Part shown: one piece after another, positions 1 to 8,324 of the stretch
Layout of the letters: each line of letters opens with the position of its first letter
Position numbering within the stretch: the stretch's first letter is position 1
Assembly: GCF_011762045.1 (NCBI RefSeq)
Contig: NZ_JAASQS010000001.1
Span: 147,774 to 211,773 of the forward strand
Source of the DNA: Rhizomicrobium electricum
GTDB taxonomy: Bacteria > Pseudomonadota > Alphaproteobacteria > Micropepsales > Micropepsaceae
Length of the DNA stretch: 64,000 bases
Direction: 5' to 3'
Notes under the pieces: generated by a model
The model's database searches: none
The model's input: only the letters and a program-made list of their open reading frames with translations
What the model was told of the DNA's origin: nothing
Position numbers and translations under genes: made by a program

Positions 1-347
1 TAGCTCCTCACGGCACCGAAGCCGCCGGTCCGCGGCGGGCCCTCGAGGTGCCACTTCACCGAGGGCATGTCGATCACCACCCGGTTGGGGGTGTTGAGGG
101 TGAAGGTGCGCATCGCGATCGGTTCGGACAACTCGACCACGAACCGGGTGCGGTCGTCATGCTGGCCGACGCGGACGCCGATCACCATCGGTTCGCGCGG
201 CTGCTGGACCGGACGGGTGTCGGCTTTGGGAGCGTCGCGCAGGACCTTGTCGATGACATCGTCGACCGTCTGGGGAGACTGGGCGGCGGCCGAGCCGATC
301 AAAAGCACGGCCATGGCGGCAAGTACGCATTCCCGCATCAATCGCAT
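1..347 (-). CDS. amiC: N-acetylmuramoyl-L-alanine amidase, N-terminal part (runs off the left edge)
   Basis: Partial gene: 115 codons are visible from an ATG at 347 and the frame is still open at base 1. The protein starts with a signal peptide (basic start, then a hydrophobic stretch ending in SAAAQS) and continues into what reads as an AMIN domain, with VRVGQHDDRTRFVVEL near residue 50 and RVVIDMP near residue 88. AMIN domains direct periplasmic cell-separation amidases to the septum. The catalytic amidase_3 domain would lie outside the window. In alphaproteobacteria an amidase of this kind is commonly found next to rne, which is only 3.8 kb away here and divergent. Assignment rests on the N-terminal domain and context only. 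Confidence 0.72.
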   Translation of the reverse strand, partial: MRLMRECVLAAMAVLLIGSAAAQSPQTVDDVIDKVLRDAPKADTRPVQQPREPMVIGVRVGQHDDRTRFVVELSEPIAMRTFTLNTPNRVVIDMPSVKWHLEGPPRTGGFGAVRS

Positions 348-420
348 GGCACCCGGACCGTTTTTGCCCTCGGACGTGGATAATGGACATAAACCATTTC
401 CGGCTCGTTAGCACGGTCCC

Positions 421-455
421 AAAAGCAAAATGGCGGGCCCGCGAGGACCCGCCAT
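421..455 (-). terminator. Rho-independent terminator of the TonB receptor gene
   Basis: An 8-bp perfect stem (ATGGCGGG at 430-437 with CCCGCCAT at 448-455) is followed, reading on the minus strand, by a T-rich tract (complement of 421-429). It lies 27 bases beyond the receptor stop codon. Confidence 0.75.
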
Positions 456-481
456 CTTCGACAAATACGCAATCCCGCCCG

Positions 482-3400
482 TCAGATCGGCATCCGGGGC
501 AGACCGCCCTTGGTGTCGATCGTGAGGCCGAAATAGAAGAACCGCCCGAGCGGCTCGACCGGGTAGCCGGTGTAGCCGGGACCGGGCTTTTGGTAGAACA
601 GGTTGTTCACGCCGAAATAGGCCCGGTATTCCTCGTCGAAGCGATAGCCGACTTGGATGCTGGAGACGTTCTTCGACGGCGCGTAGATATATTCCGGCGC
701 CACGCGATCGGGCGCAGCCGCCATGACGATGTGGGTATAGCGCAGCGTGCGCGACGCCCAGTCCCAATCGTAGGTGACGTCCAAATCGCCGTAGGTCCAG
801 GTCAGCGAGAAGGTGGTCTGCCACTTCGGCGAACCGCTTTCGGCAACCTGATATTCCGGCTTTTCGCCCGGCAGCGGCGTCAGGTACAGCGAGTTCAGAT
901 AGTTGCCCAGCAGGTGCATATCGAACTGGCCGTAGTCGGCTTCGACGCCGAAGTCCCTCGGATCGAAGTGATAGGCCAGATCGAAATCGACGCCCGCCGT
1001 CTCATACGAGGCCACGTTGATCTGCTTTTCGCTGATCAGCGTGATCTTGCCGTCGTTGGCGGAACTTGGATCGCGGGTGATGAGGCCGCAGAACGCGTTG
1101 CTGATCGAGGAAAGGTCGACGCACTTGTCGACGATCTGCTGCGCATCCGGCGCCGTGATCGCGTTGGTGATGATGACGCGATACCAGTCGGCCGAGAAGG
1201 TCAGATTGGGAATCGGCTGCACCACGAAACCCAAGGTGAGCGTGCGGGCGCTTTCCGGCTTCAGATCGGTGTTACCCGAAATGAACGTTTTGATGGTGCC
1301 CGAAGTCGCCAGGTCCGGCGGGTCCAACGGATTGTAAGGCAGCCCCAACGCCGAGAAAATCGCCTGGCAATTGGCGGCGCGGAAGCCGGTACCCGCATTG
1401 ACGAAGTTCTTGTCGCAGGGGTCGTTGACAGACGAATAGAGGGTCTGCTGCGGCGCATACAATTCGCCAACATTCGGCGCGCGAACCGCATAGGCATCGG
1501 TGCCGCGCAGGCGCAGCCATTCAAACGGTGCCCAGACGCCGCCGAATTTCCAGGTCGTGGTCGTGCCCGCCGTCGAGTAGGACGAATAGCGCACGGCGCC
1601 GTCGATCGTGAGTTCCTGGGCGAACGGCTTGTTCTTCAACACAGGCAGCGAGACTTCCGCGAAGGCTTCGCCGACATTGAACGAACCCTTGGTGGCTTCC
1701 GGCTGATTGTCGAAGGTGTAGCCCGGATACCAGGCGGGATCGCCCTTGGAGGTGCTCGCCTCAAAACGGTATTCGCCGCCGATCACGACGCTGAGCGGCC
1801 CGTCGAAGATCGCTTCGGCCTGCGGGAAGTTGCCGGCCAGCGTGCCCGAAATAACCTGCTGCTGGATGAGGCCCGTCGTATGCAGGTCGGTCGTCATGAA
1901 CTTCTTCGCCGCCAGCGACTGGGCGCTGAACGGATGGAACGGATCGTAGGCGATGCAGCCCGAATTGGGACCGGGCGTGAACGACTTGCCGAAATCGCTC
2001 GTCGCCAGCGGCGTGGTATCGGAGAAGATGTCCGCCCCGAACAGATCGAGCAGCGTGGCCGGCACTGCGCCGGGATTCAAATTCGAACGGCAGACCGCCT
2101 TGCCGCTGGAATCCTTCACCGAATCCATCGAGGCGAAGAACCGGTCTTCGACGCGGATGCCCATGTCGCCGTCATCGACTTCGGTCTGACCCCAGACATA
2201 GGAGATATCGTAGACGAGATCTTTGACGAAGCCGCCGGCGATGCCGGAAATGTCGCCCGTCACGTCGAGCGAGGTGCGGAAGGTATCGCGGGTCACCCGC
2301 TCGCGGCGACGAAGTCCGAGATAGTCGGTGCCGAACAGACCGTAACCGGCCTCCCCGTTGGTAATCGCCGTGCTCATGGCCGGGGTGAGGAAGGCGTTGT
2401 CGGCCTGAATCACCGTGTAGTCGTCCCACGGCGGGGTCGACATCGAATCCGAGGTCACCTTGGCGTATTTGAATTCGGCGCTGACCTTGAGCGCATCGCC
2501 GAAATCGTAATGCCCGTCGACCTGCGCGATCTTGCGCGACTGAACGGGAAGAAAATCGCCCGAGGTCACGTTGGCCGACGGCTGCCCCGAGCCGCCGATC
2601 TGTTCGAAGTCGTTCAGCCAGCGCCCAGGAACATACGGCGTGCCGTCACCATTGAAATCCGGAAACGCCTGGCTCGCGAACAGATTGTAGGCATCGGAGA
2701 AGACGACGCCGCCAGGACCGGAAAAGATGTACTGGTGCTGATAGGTCGGCACCCGCTGCGGGGTCGAGCCATCGAGATTCTTCACGAAACGAATGATGCC
2801 GCCGGGCCGCGTGAACGAGCGGTCCATATAATTGAGGCGGCCTTCTTCGGAGAATTCGAGCGCGGCGGAGACGTTACCCTTGCCGTCATCGGTATTGTAG
2901 CCGTAGGCGAGCGAGGTCAGCAGCGTATTGCCGCCGCCATCCTGCGAAAGACCGCCTTGGGCCTTTGCGTGCAGGCCTTCCAGATTGCGCTTCATGATGA
3001 AGTTCACGACGCCCGACACGCCGTCGGCGCCGTAGATGGCCGACGCGCCGCCGGTGGCGACTTCAACGCGATCGACCAGCGAGAGCGGGATCGTGTTGGT
3101 ATCGACGGCGGCTTCGCCGGTCGACTGCGAAACGTGGCGCTTGCCATCAACCAGCACCAGGGTACGTCCGTAGCCGAGGCCGCGCAGGTCGAGCAGGTTC
3201 AGACCGGCGAGCGAGGAGCCGTTGTTGGACGCCGGCGTGCCGTAGCCGCTGGTGTCGTAATTACCCAGCGACGATTGGAGGGCCGGAATCTTGACCAGGT
3301 AATTCGCGATGTTGGTCGCGCCGACATTTGCCAGATCCTGGCTGCCGACCATCTGGACCGGATTGGGTGTATCGAATTCGGCGCGCTGTATACGGGTGCC

Positions 3401-3517
3401 CGTTACCACCACCGTCTCGGTCGCACTGCCCGATTGCTGGGCCAGCGCCCCGGTTCCCAGCGCAAGAAGAGCACCGGCGGCAACCGATGATTTCAACAAG
3501 CGATACGACTTGGTCAT
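482..3517 (-). CDS. TonB-dependent outer-membrane receptor
   Basis: A 1011-residue outer-membrane transporter precursor. It has a cleavable signal peptide (MTKSYRLLKSS start, ALAQQ cleavage region), a short linker with ETVVVTGTRI typical of the TonB-box area, and a plug domain including LNLLDLRGLGYGRTLVLVDGKR and GGASAIYGADGVSGVVNF, then a long beta-barrel. An upstream in-frame start at 3607 exists, but the ATG at 3517 has an AGGGG Shine-Dalgarno sequence and begins the signal peptide. The plug resembles receptors that often import plant-derived oligosaccharides or siderophores; the substrate cannot be read from sequence. It stands alone between amiC and rne with its own terminator. Confidence 0.93.
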   Translation of the reverse strand: MTKSYRLLKSSVAAGALLALGTGALAQQSGSATETVVVTGTRIQRAEFDTPNPVQMVGSQDLANVGATNIANYLVKIPALQSSLGNYDTSGYGTPASNNGSSLAGLNLLDLRGLGYGRTLVLVDGKRHVSQSTGEAAVDTNTIPLSLVDRVEVATGGASAIYGADGVSGVVNFIMKRNLEGLHAKAQGGLSQDGGGNTLLTSLAYGYNTDDGKGNVSAALEFSEEGRLNYMDRSFTRPGGIIRFVKNLDGSTPQRVPTYQHQYIFSGPGGVVFSDAYNLFASQAFPDFNGDGTPYVPGRWLNDFEQIGGSGQPSANVTSGDFLPVQSRKIAQVDGHYDFGDALKVSAEFKYAKVTSDSMSTPPWDDYTVIQADNAFLTPAMSTAITNGEAGYGLFGTDYLGLRRRERVTRDTFRTSLDVTGDISGIAGGFVKDLVYDISYVWGQTEVDDGDMGIRVEDRFFASMDSVKDSSGKAVCRSNLNPGAVPATLLDLFGADIFSDTTPLATSDFGKSFTPGPNSGCIAYDPFHPFSAQSLAAKKFMTTDLHTTGLIQQQVISGTLAGNFPQAEAIFDGPLSVVIGGEYRFEASTSKGDPAWYPGYTFDNQPEATKGSFNVGEAFAEVSLPVLKNKPFAQELTIDGAVRYSSYSTAGTTTTWKFGGVWAPFEWLRLRGTDAYAVRAPNVGELYAPQQTLYSSVNDPCDKNFVNAGTGFRAANCQAIFSALGLPYNPLDPPDLATSGTIKTFISGNTDLKPESARTLTLGFVVQPIPNLTFSADWYRVIITNAITAPDAQQIVDKCVDLSSISNAFCGLITRDPSSANDGKITLISEKQINVASYETAGVDFDLAYHFDPRDFGVEADYGQFDMHLLGNYLNSLYLTPLPGEKPEYQVAESGSPKWQTTFSLTWTYGDLDVTYDWDWASRTLRYTHIVMAAAPDRVAPEYIYAPSKNVSSIQVGYRFDEEYRAYFGVNNLFYQKPGPGYTGYPVEPLGRFFYFGLTIDTKGGLPRMPI

Positions 3518-4184
3518 GCAAGAAACCCCTGCTCGAAACGCGGATACCGGCCGGACTTGTCCGGCCCTCAGGCCAGCGCGTCCGCTCAAAGGCCGCGCGA
3601 CCACCATTTCTCGCGTTTAGGGCTTGGAGAAATTTTGGACTAGCTCAGTTAAGACACACTCTCATTATAAATGACCAAATTTTCACAAAAAATGTGTTTC
3701 CTCAACAGTGTAGGAATTGCCATTTGCGACTGAATCGCGTCTTTTTCCAGGCTATGGGGTGTCGGTAGAGGCTTCCCGGCAGCATCGCCGCTAAACCATT
3801 GTTAACCAAACTGGCGCGAGACTGAGGTTGAAAGGTGCGATTCCGACCTCGACCTCCTCTTGCTGTACCCCGGCGAGGTCCGTACAACACCTTCAGCTGC
3901 TTCGGCGCTGCGCTCCTCGGGGGCGGCGGACGCGGGTTTCCAGGGGGAGACCCAAAGACTTGGCCCTAGCGGGCCGTCAGGCAGCAATGAGCAGGGCGGC
4001 ATCCAGCCGCTCGCGTGTGCAAGTGAACGAATGAACGACTCCGCGACCACCCTCACCATTCGGCCTGTGGCACTGCCGCAGGGGGGTGCATGCGAGTCAC
4101 ATCTATCTACATCCCAAACAAGGTGGCCCCGGCAGGCTGACGCATTGCGTCCGGCCCGAACGGATGCGCCGCCTGGAGATTTCG
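3518..4184. promoter_or_regulatory. Long intergenic region carrying the TonB-receptor promoter side and the rne leader
   Basis: 667 bases without a convincing gene. The left part (3640-3810) is AT-rich and should hold the divergent promoters. CTAA-N7-TTAAC at 3791-3806 is one base off the CtrA consensus TTAA-N7-TTAAC. The right part is GC-rich and can fold: GGCCC (3962-3966) pairs with GGGCC (3971-3975). Long structured rne leaders are known to mediate RNase E autoregulation in enterobacteria; that this one does so is inference. Confidence 0.4.
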
Positions 4185-7043
4185 ATGCCCAAACGTATGC
4201 TAATCGATGCAAGCCACCCGGAAGAGACGCGGGTCGTCGTTCTTGACGGACAACGGGTTGAAGAATTCGATTTCGAAGCCGCCTCCAAGCGGCCCCTGAA
4301 AGGCAATATCTATCTCGCCAAAGTAACGCGCGTGGAGCCGTCGCTGCAGGCGGCGTTCGTGGAATACGGCGGCAACCGCCAGGGCTTCCTGGCCTTCTCG
4401 GAAATCCATCCCGACTACTATCAAATCCCGGTCGCCGACCGGCAGGCCCTGCTCGCCGAACAGGAGCAGGAAGCCCGCTCGCGCTCCGAAGACGACATCG
4501 AGTCGTTCGATATGTCGGCCAAGAAGAAGCGCGGCAGGAAGCAGGACGCCGAAGAGGCCGAGGCCGGCGAAGAGAACGGCAGCGAAGACGCCGCCGAGCC
4601 CCGCGACGAAATCACGGCGGAAGCCGAAACCGAGACCGAAGAACAAGCCGCGGAAGCGGAAGCTGCGGCGGAAGAAGCCGAAGCCGAGACGACCGAACGC
4701 GAGGCCGAAACGGACGCCGAGACGGCCGAAGGCGAACCCGCTTCCGCCGAAGCGGTCGAAGCCGAGCCCGTTCCGGAAGGCGAAGAAAAGTCCGCCCCGA
4801 AGACCGATGCGCAGGCGCTCGAAGCCAAGCGTCCCAGCCAGCGCTGGATGCGCCGCCGTCACTACAAGATTCAGGAAGTCATCAAGCGCCGCCAAATCAT
4901 CCTGGTGCAGGTGGTCAAGGAAGAGCGCGGCAACAAGGGCGCGGCCCTCACCACCTATCTGTCGCTCGCCGGCCGTTATTGCGTGCTGATGCCCAACACC
5001 CCGCGCGGCGGCGGCATCTCCCGCAAGATCACCAACGCCACCGACCGCAAGCGCCTCAAGGCGGCGGCGCAGGCCCTCGATCTGCCGGAAGGCATGGGCC
5101 TCATCATCCGCACCGCCGGCGAAAACCGCACCAAGCTCGAGATCAAGCGCGACTACGAATATCTCTTGCGGCTGTGGGACACGATCCGCGAACTGACGCT
5201 GAAATCGAACGCGCCCGCCTGCGTCTACGAGGAAGGCGATCTCGTCAAACGCGTCATCCGCGATCTCTACAATAAGGACGTGACCGAGGTCGTCGTCGAG
5301 GGCGAAGAAGGCTATCGCAACGCCAAAGACTTCATGCGCATGCTGATGCCGTCGCATGCCAAGAACGTGAAGCCGTACAAAGAGCCGGTCCCCCTCTTCC
5401 AGCGCCATCACATCGAAGCCCAGCTCGATGCGATGTTCTCGCAGACCGTGACGCTCAAGTCCGGCGGCTACATCGTCATCAACCAGACCGAAGCGCTCGT
5501 CGCCATCGACGTGAACTCGGGCCGGGCGACGCGCGAACACAATATCGAAGACACCGCGACCAAGACCAATCTCGAAGCCGCCGACGAAATCGGCCGCCAG
5601 CTCCGCCTGCGCGATCTCGCGGGCCTGATCGTGATCGACTTCATCGACATGGAGGACAGCCGCAACGACCGCGCGGTCGAGAAGCGCCTCCACAATGCGG
5701 TGAAAAACGACCGCGCCCGCATCCAGATCGGCAAGATCAGCCAGTTCGGCCTGATGGAGATGTCGCGCCAGCGTTTGCGCGCGGGCGTCATCGCCGGTTC
5801 GACCGTCCCCTGTCCCCATTGCGGCGGCCAGGGCATCGTGCGTTCGGTGGAATCCACCGCCCTGCGCGTGCTGCGCGGTCTCGAAGAGGAAGCCCAGAAG
5901 CAGCGTTGCGACAGCATGATCGTGCATGTCGCCGCCGACGTCGGCTTCTACACGCTGAATCAGAAGCGCGCCGAACTCGCCCGCCTCGAAAACGAATACG
6001 ACGTGACCGTCGCCTTCGAGCCCAAGGAAAATCTCAAGGCCGGTGATTTCGAGATCGACCGCATCGGCCAGCGCGATCCTTCCACGCGTCCGAAGCTTGC
6101 CGCTCTCGAGCCGCCGCCGGAACCTGAGCCGGAAGAAGCCGAAGCCGAGGAAGAAACCGCCGTCGAAGCCGGCAGCGACACCGCCGAGGCCGCTTCGGGT
6201 GAAAACCGCGATCAGCGTGAAGGCGAAGGTGAAGGCCGTGACGGTGGCCGTCGCCGCCGCCGCCGCCGCCGCCGTGGCGGACGTGGCCGCGATCGCGATA
6301 CCGGCGATTTCAGCCAGCAGAATGGCGCGCCGCAACCGGCCGTCGAAGCGAGTCCCGCCGCCGAAGGTGAAGACCGCGACGGCGACAGCGAAGGTGCCCC
6401 GGAAGCGGGAGCGGAAGCTCCGCAGGGCGAACGCCAGCCGGGCGAAAGCCAAGGCGATGGTCAGGGCGAAGGCGGACGCCGCCGTCGCCGTCGCCGTCGT
6501 GGCCGCCGCGGCGGACGCGATCGCGATTTCAACAACGGCGAGCCGCGCGAGAACACTGCCGAACCGCTGGCGGCCGATGCACCTGCACCGCTGGCCGATG
6601 TGCCTGTGCCGCCGGTGGAGGCCCCGGCTCCGCTGCAGACGTCGTTCCGCTACTACGAGGACCGCTTCGGCAACGTCGACGAGATCGACACCACACCGAC
6701 CGACGAGCCGCGCGGGGTCATCCCGAATGCCGCTTCGACGCCGGTATGGACGCTCGAATCCGAGCTCGATACGACGCCAGCGGAACCGCCGAAGCCGGTC
6801 GTCTCACCTGCTCCGGCCATGACGGAGACGGCACCGGTCGAACCGGCTCCCGTCGAACCGGCCAAACCGGTCGAAACGCCGGAACCGGTAGCCGATACAC
6901 AGCCCGAACCGGCTGCGACCAAACCTGCCAAGCCTGCGCCCGAGCCGGCTGCGGCCAAGCCTGCCGAGCCGGCCCCCGAACCGGCAGCGCCGGCGGGACC
7001 GCCCAAGAAGGGCTGGTGGCAGCGGACGTTCCGCACCGAGTAA
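4185..7043 (+). CDS. rne: Ribonuclease E
   Basis: Endoribonuclease of about 952 residues, the scaffold of the RNA degradosome and the main initiator of mRNA decay and rRNA/tRNA processing. The start at 4185 (MPKRMLIDASHPEETRVV) matches the usual alphaproteobacterial N-terminus and has GGAG 8 bases upstream; longer reading frames upstream lack support. The S1 domain is split by a large Glu/Ala-rich insertion (about residues 95-215). The catalytic DNase I-like region carries AIDVNSG near 440 and VIDFIDM near 485, and the zinc-link CPHCGG lies near 543. The C-terminal third is low complexity: two arginine-rich runs and a Pro/Ala/Lys/Glu tail ending in a tryptophan-containing motif, the expected RNA- and partner-binding scaffold. 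Confidence 0.97.
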   Translation: MPKRMLIDASHPEETRVVVLDGQRVEEFDFEAASKRPLKGNIYLAKVTRVEPSLQAAFVEYGGNRQGFLAFSEIHPDYYQIPVADRQALLAEQEQEARSRSEDDIESFDMSAKKKRGRKQDAEEAEAGEENGSEDAAEPRDEITAEAETETEEQAAEAEAAAEEAEAETTEREAETDAETAEGEPASAEAVEAEPVPEGEEKSAPKTDAQALEAKRPSQRWMRRRHYKIQEVIKRRQIILVQVVKEERGNKGAALTTYLSLAGRYCVLMPNTPRGGGISRKITNATDRKRLKAAAQALDLPEGMGLIIRTAGENRTKLEIKRDYEYLLRLWDTIRELTLKSNAPACVYEEGDLVKRVIRDLYNKDVTEVVVEGEEGYRNAKDFMRMLMPSHAKNVKPYKEPVPLFQRHHIEAQLDAMFSQTVTLKSGGYIVINQTEALVAIDVNSGRATREHNIEDTATKTNLEAADEIGRQLRLRDLAGLIVIDFIDMEDSRNDRAVEKRLHNAVKNDRARIQIGKISQFGLMEMSRQRLRAGVIAGSTVPCPHCGGQGIVRSVESTALRVLRGLEEEAQKQRCDSMIVHVAADVGFYTLNQKRAELARLENEYDVTVAFEPKENLKAGDFEIDRIGQRDPSTRPKLAALEPPPEPEPEEAEAEEETAVEAGSDTAEAASGENRDQREGEGEGRDGGRRRRRRRRRGGRGRDRDTGDFSQQNGAPQPAVEASPAAEGEDRDGDSEGAPEAGAEAPQGERQPGESQGDGQGEGGRRRRRRRRGRRGGRDRDFNNGEPRENTAEPLAADAPAPLADVPVPPVEAPAPLQTSFRYYEDRFGNVDEIDTTPTDEPRGVIPNAASTPVWTLESELDTTPAEPPKPVVSPAPAMTETAPVEPAPVEPAKPVETPEPVADTQPEPAATKPAKPAPEPAAAKPAEPAPEPAAPAGPPKKGWWQRTFRTE

Positions 7044-7063
7044 CCGATCCAATCTTGAAGCAG

Positions 7064-7090
7064 CCCGGCGCCTCACCCGCGCCGGGTTTT
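7064..7090 (+). terminator. Rho-independent terminator of rne
   Basis: Stem CCCGGCGC (7064-7071) and GCGCCGGG (7079-7086), 7-base loop, then TTTT and a T-rich tract. It starts 21 bases after the rne stop codon. Confidence 0.85.
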
Positions 7091-7286
7091 GCTTTGGTTG
7101 GACGCAAGCGCCGGCGGCTCCGCCCCATCGGCCGGAATTGGAACGTCTCCAAAGCTGCGGCAGATGCGCACAATTGTTTTAGCGCTACCAAGCACTTGCC
7201 GCATCAGTTTAGAATTTAGAAGCGCTGTAAAACCAACACCATAGCCCGCCCCCGCCACACTTCCCTGGCGCTTGCGGCTGCCCGCA

Positions 7287-7327
7287 TTGGCAAGCGACTT
7301 AGACTCTCTATAATTGTAATTACAATT
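7287..7327 (+). promoter_or_regulatory. Strong sigma-70-like promoter with a 16-bp palindromic operator (ompW)
   Basis: TTGGCA (7287-7292), a 16-base spacer and a perfect TATAAT (7309-7314) form a strong promoter ahead of the OmpW gene. A perfect 16-bp palindrome, AATTGTAATTACAATT (7312-7327), overlaps the -10 and the expected start site, the classic position for a repressor. The half-site spacing (TTG-N6-CAA) does not fit FNR (TTG-N8-CAA). The regulator is unknown. Confidence 0.62.
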
Positions 7328-7377
7328 TCTGTAGGGTTATTCCGGACGGATCGATTTGCGCTGAGAGGGAGAGAAAA

Positions 7378-8001
7378 ATGCGCATTGGTTCGTTTGTTTT
7401 GGGACTGGCAGCTCTGGCGTTAACGGCCACCACTGCCTCCGCCGCGCCGTACGAGGCGGGCACGGTTCTGGTACGCCTGCGGGCGGTAGAGGTCCTTCCC
7501 GACTTCGGTTCGAAGGTCAATCTCGGCCAAGCCTATCACGTGACCGGCACCGACACCGTCATTCCGGAACTGGACATCACCTATTTCCTCGATCCGCACT
7601 GGTCGCTGGAACTGATCGCCGGTACCACCAAGCACAGCCTGTACCTCAACAACTCGGTCTATATCGGCTCGGCCTGGATCCTGCCGCCGACCCTGACGGT
7701 GCAGTACCATTTCGATCTCGGCCCGGTGCAGCCCTATGTCGGTGCGGGCATCAACTACTCGCTGTTCTACGATAAGCGCGGTGCCGCGGGCCTCGGCAAG
7801 CTCAAAATGACCGACCAGTGGGGCGGCGCCTTGCAGGCCGGTTTCGACGTTCCGCTGAGCGAAGACGGCAAGTATTTCCTCAATATGGATGTGAAGAAGA
7901 TATTCGTCTCCACCCATGCCTCGTTCACCGGCTCGGCCGCAGCCGCGGACGTGGACGTCAATCCTTGGCTGATCGGGGCCGGCATCGGCATCCGATTCTG
8001 A
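7378..8001 (+). CDS. ompW: OmpW-family outer-membrane protein
   Basis: A 207-residue outer-membrane protein with a signal peptide (cleavage near TASAAP) and an eight-stranded barrel pattern ending in the C-terminal phenylalanine recognised by the Bam machinery. Family features include VRLRAVEVLPD just after the signal, LDITYFLDPHWSLELIAG, and PPTLTVQYHF followed by QPYVGAGINYSLFY. OmpW proteins form narrow hydrophobic channels for small nonpolar molecules, often responding to oxygen or stress. The gene is monocistronic, with a strong promoter upstream and a terminator downstream. Confidence 0.92.
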   Translation: MRIGSFVLGLAALALTATTASAAPYEAGTVLVRLRAVEVLPDFGSKVNLGQAYHVTGTDTVIPELDITYFLDPHWSLELIAGTTKHSLYLNNSVYIGSAWILPPTLTVQYHFDLGPVQPYVGAGINYSLFYDKRGAAGLGKLKMTDQWGGALQAGFDVPLSEDGKYFLNMDVKKIFVSTHASFTGSAAAADVDVNPWLIGAGIGIRF

Positions 8002-8069
8002 CCAAGGAACACGGAGCAAGTGCGAGCCCGCCCTTGCTCCAAGGCCGGAAAAGAGACCCGGCCGGCGAA

Positions 8070-8098
8070 ACCCGGTGCAGCCCCCCGCACCGGGTTTT
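8070..8098 (+). terminator. Rho-independent terminator of ompW
   Basis: Stem ACCCGGTGC (8070-8078) with GCACCGGGT (8087-8095), loop of eight bases, then TTT and a T-rich tail. Confidence 0.82.
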
Positions 8099-8180
8099 GC
8101 TTGAGGAGCGTCATCGCGACAACGTGATTTCCGGCCGTTCCCCACACACTATCGTTGAACATCGAAACGCAGGCCGTTAA

Positions 8181-8193
8181 GGGAACCGTTCCC
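8181..8193. promoter_or_regulatory. Candidate operator upstream of the LacI-type gene
   Basis: GGGAAC-C-GTTCCC, a perfect inverted repeat with a one-base centre, lies 132 bases upstream of the LacI-family start codon. Regulators of this family often bind such symmetric sites and control their own gene. There is no direct proof that this is the site. Confidence 0.35.
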
Positions 8194-8324
8194 GTTTTGC
8201 TTGCATGCGGCAGCCGCGGCCCAGGGAGCTGGCTAAAACGCCGCAATTCACGATCCGGTGTACGGCAGGCTTGCTTGCCCGCGCGCAAGAAAAGAAAATG
8301 TCGGACTAGTCTGGGGGCGTATGG

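Noticed and set aside
383..3490. 1035-codon open frame on the plus strand
   Set aside because: It is the shadow of the TonB receptor on the opposite strand; no family features and no ribosome site.
4200..6452. 750-codon minus-strand frame opposite rne
   Set aside because: Antisense shadow of RNase E in GC-rich DNA; repeats of Ala, Phe and Gly reflect the rne codon pattern.
7312..7327. FNR/CRP-type site at the ompW promoter
   Set aside because: The half-sites are TTG-N6-CAA, two bases too close for FNR.
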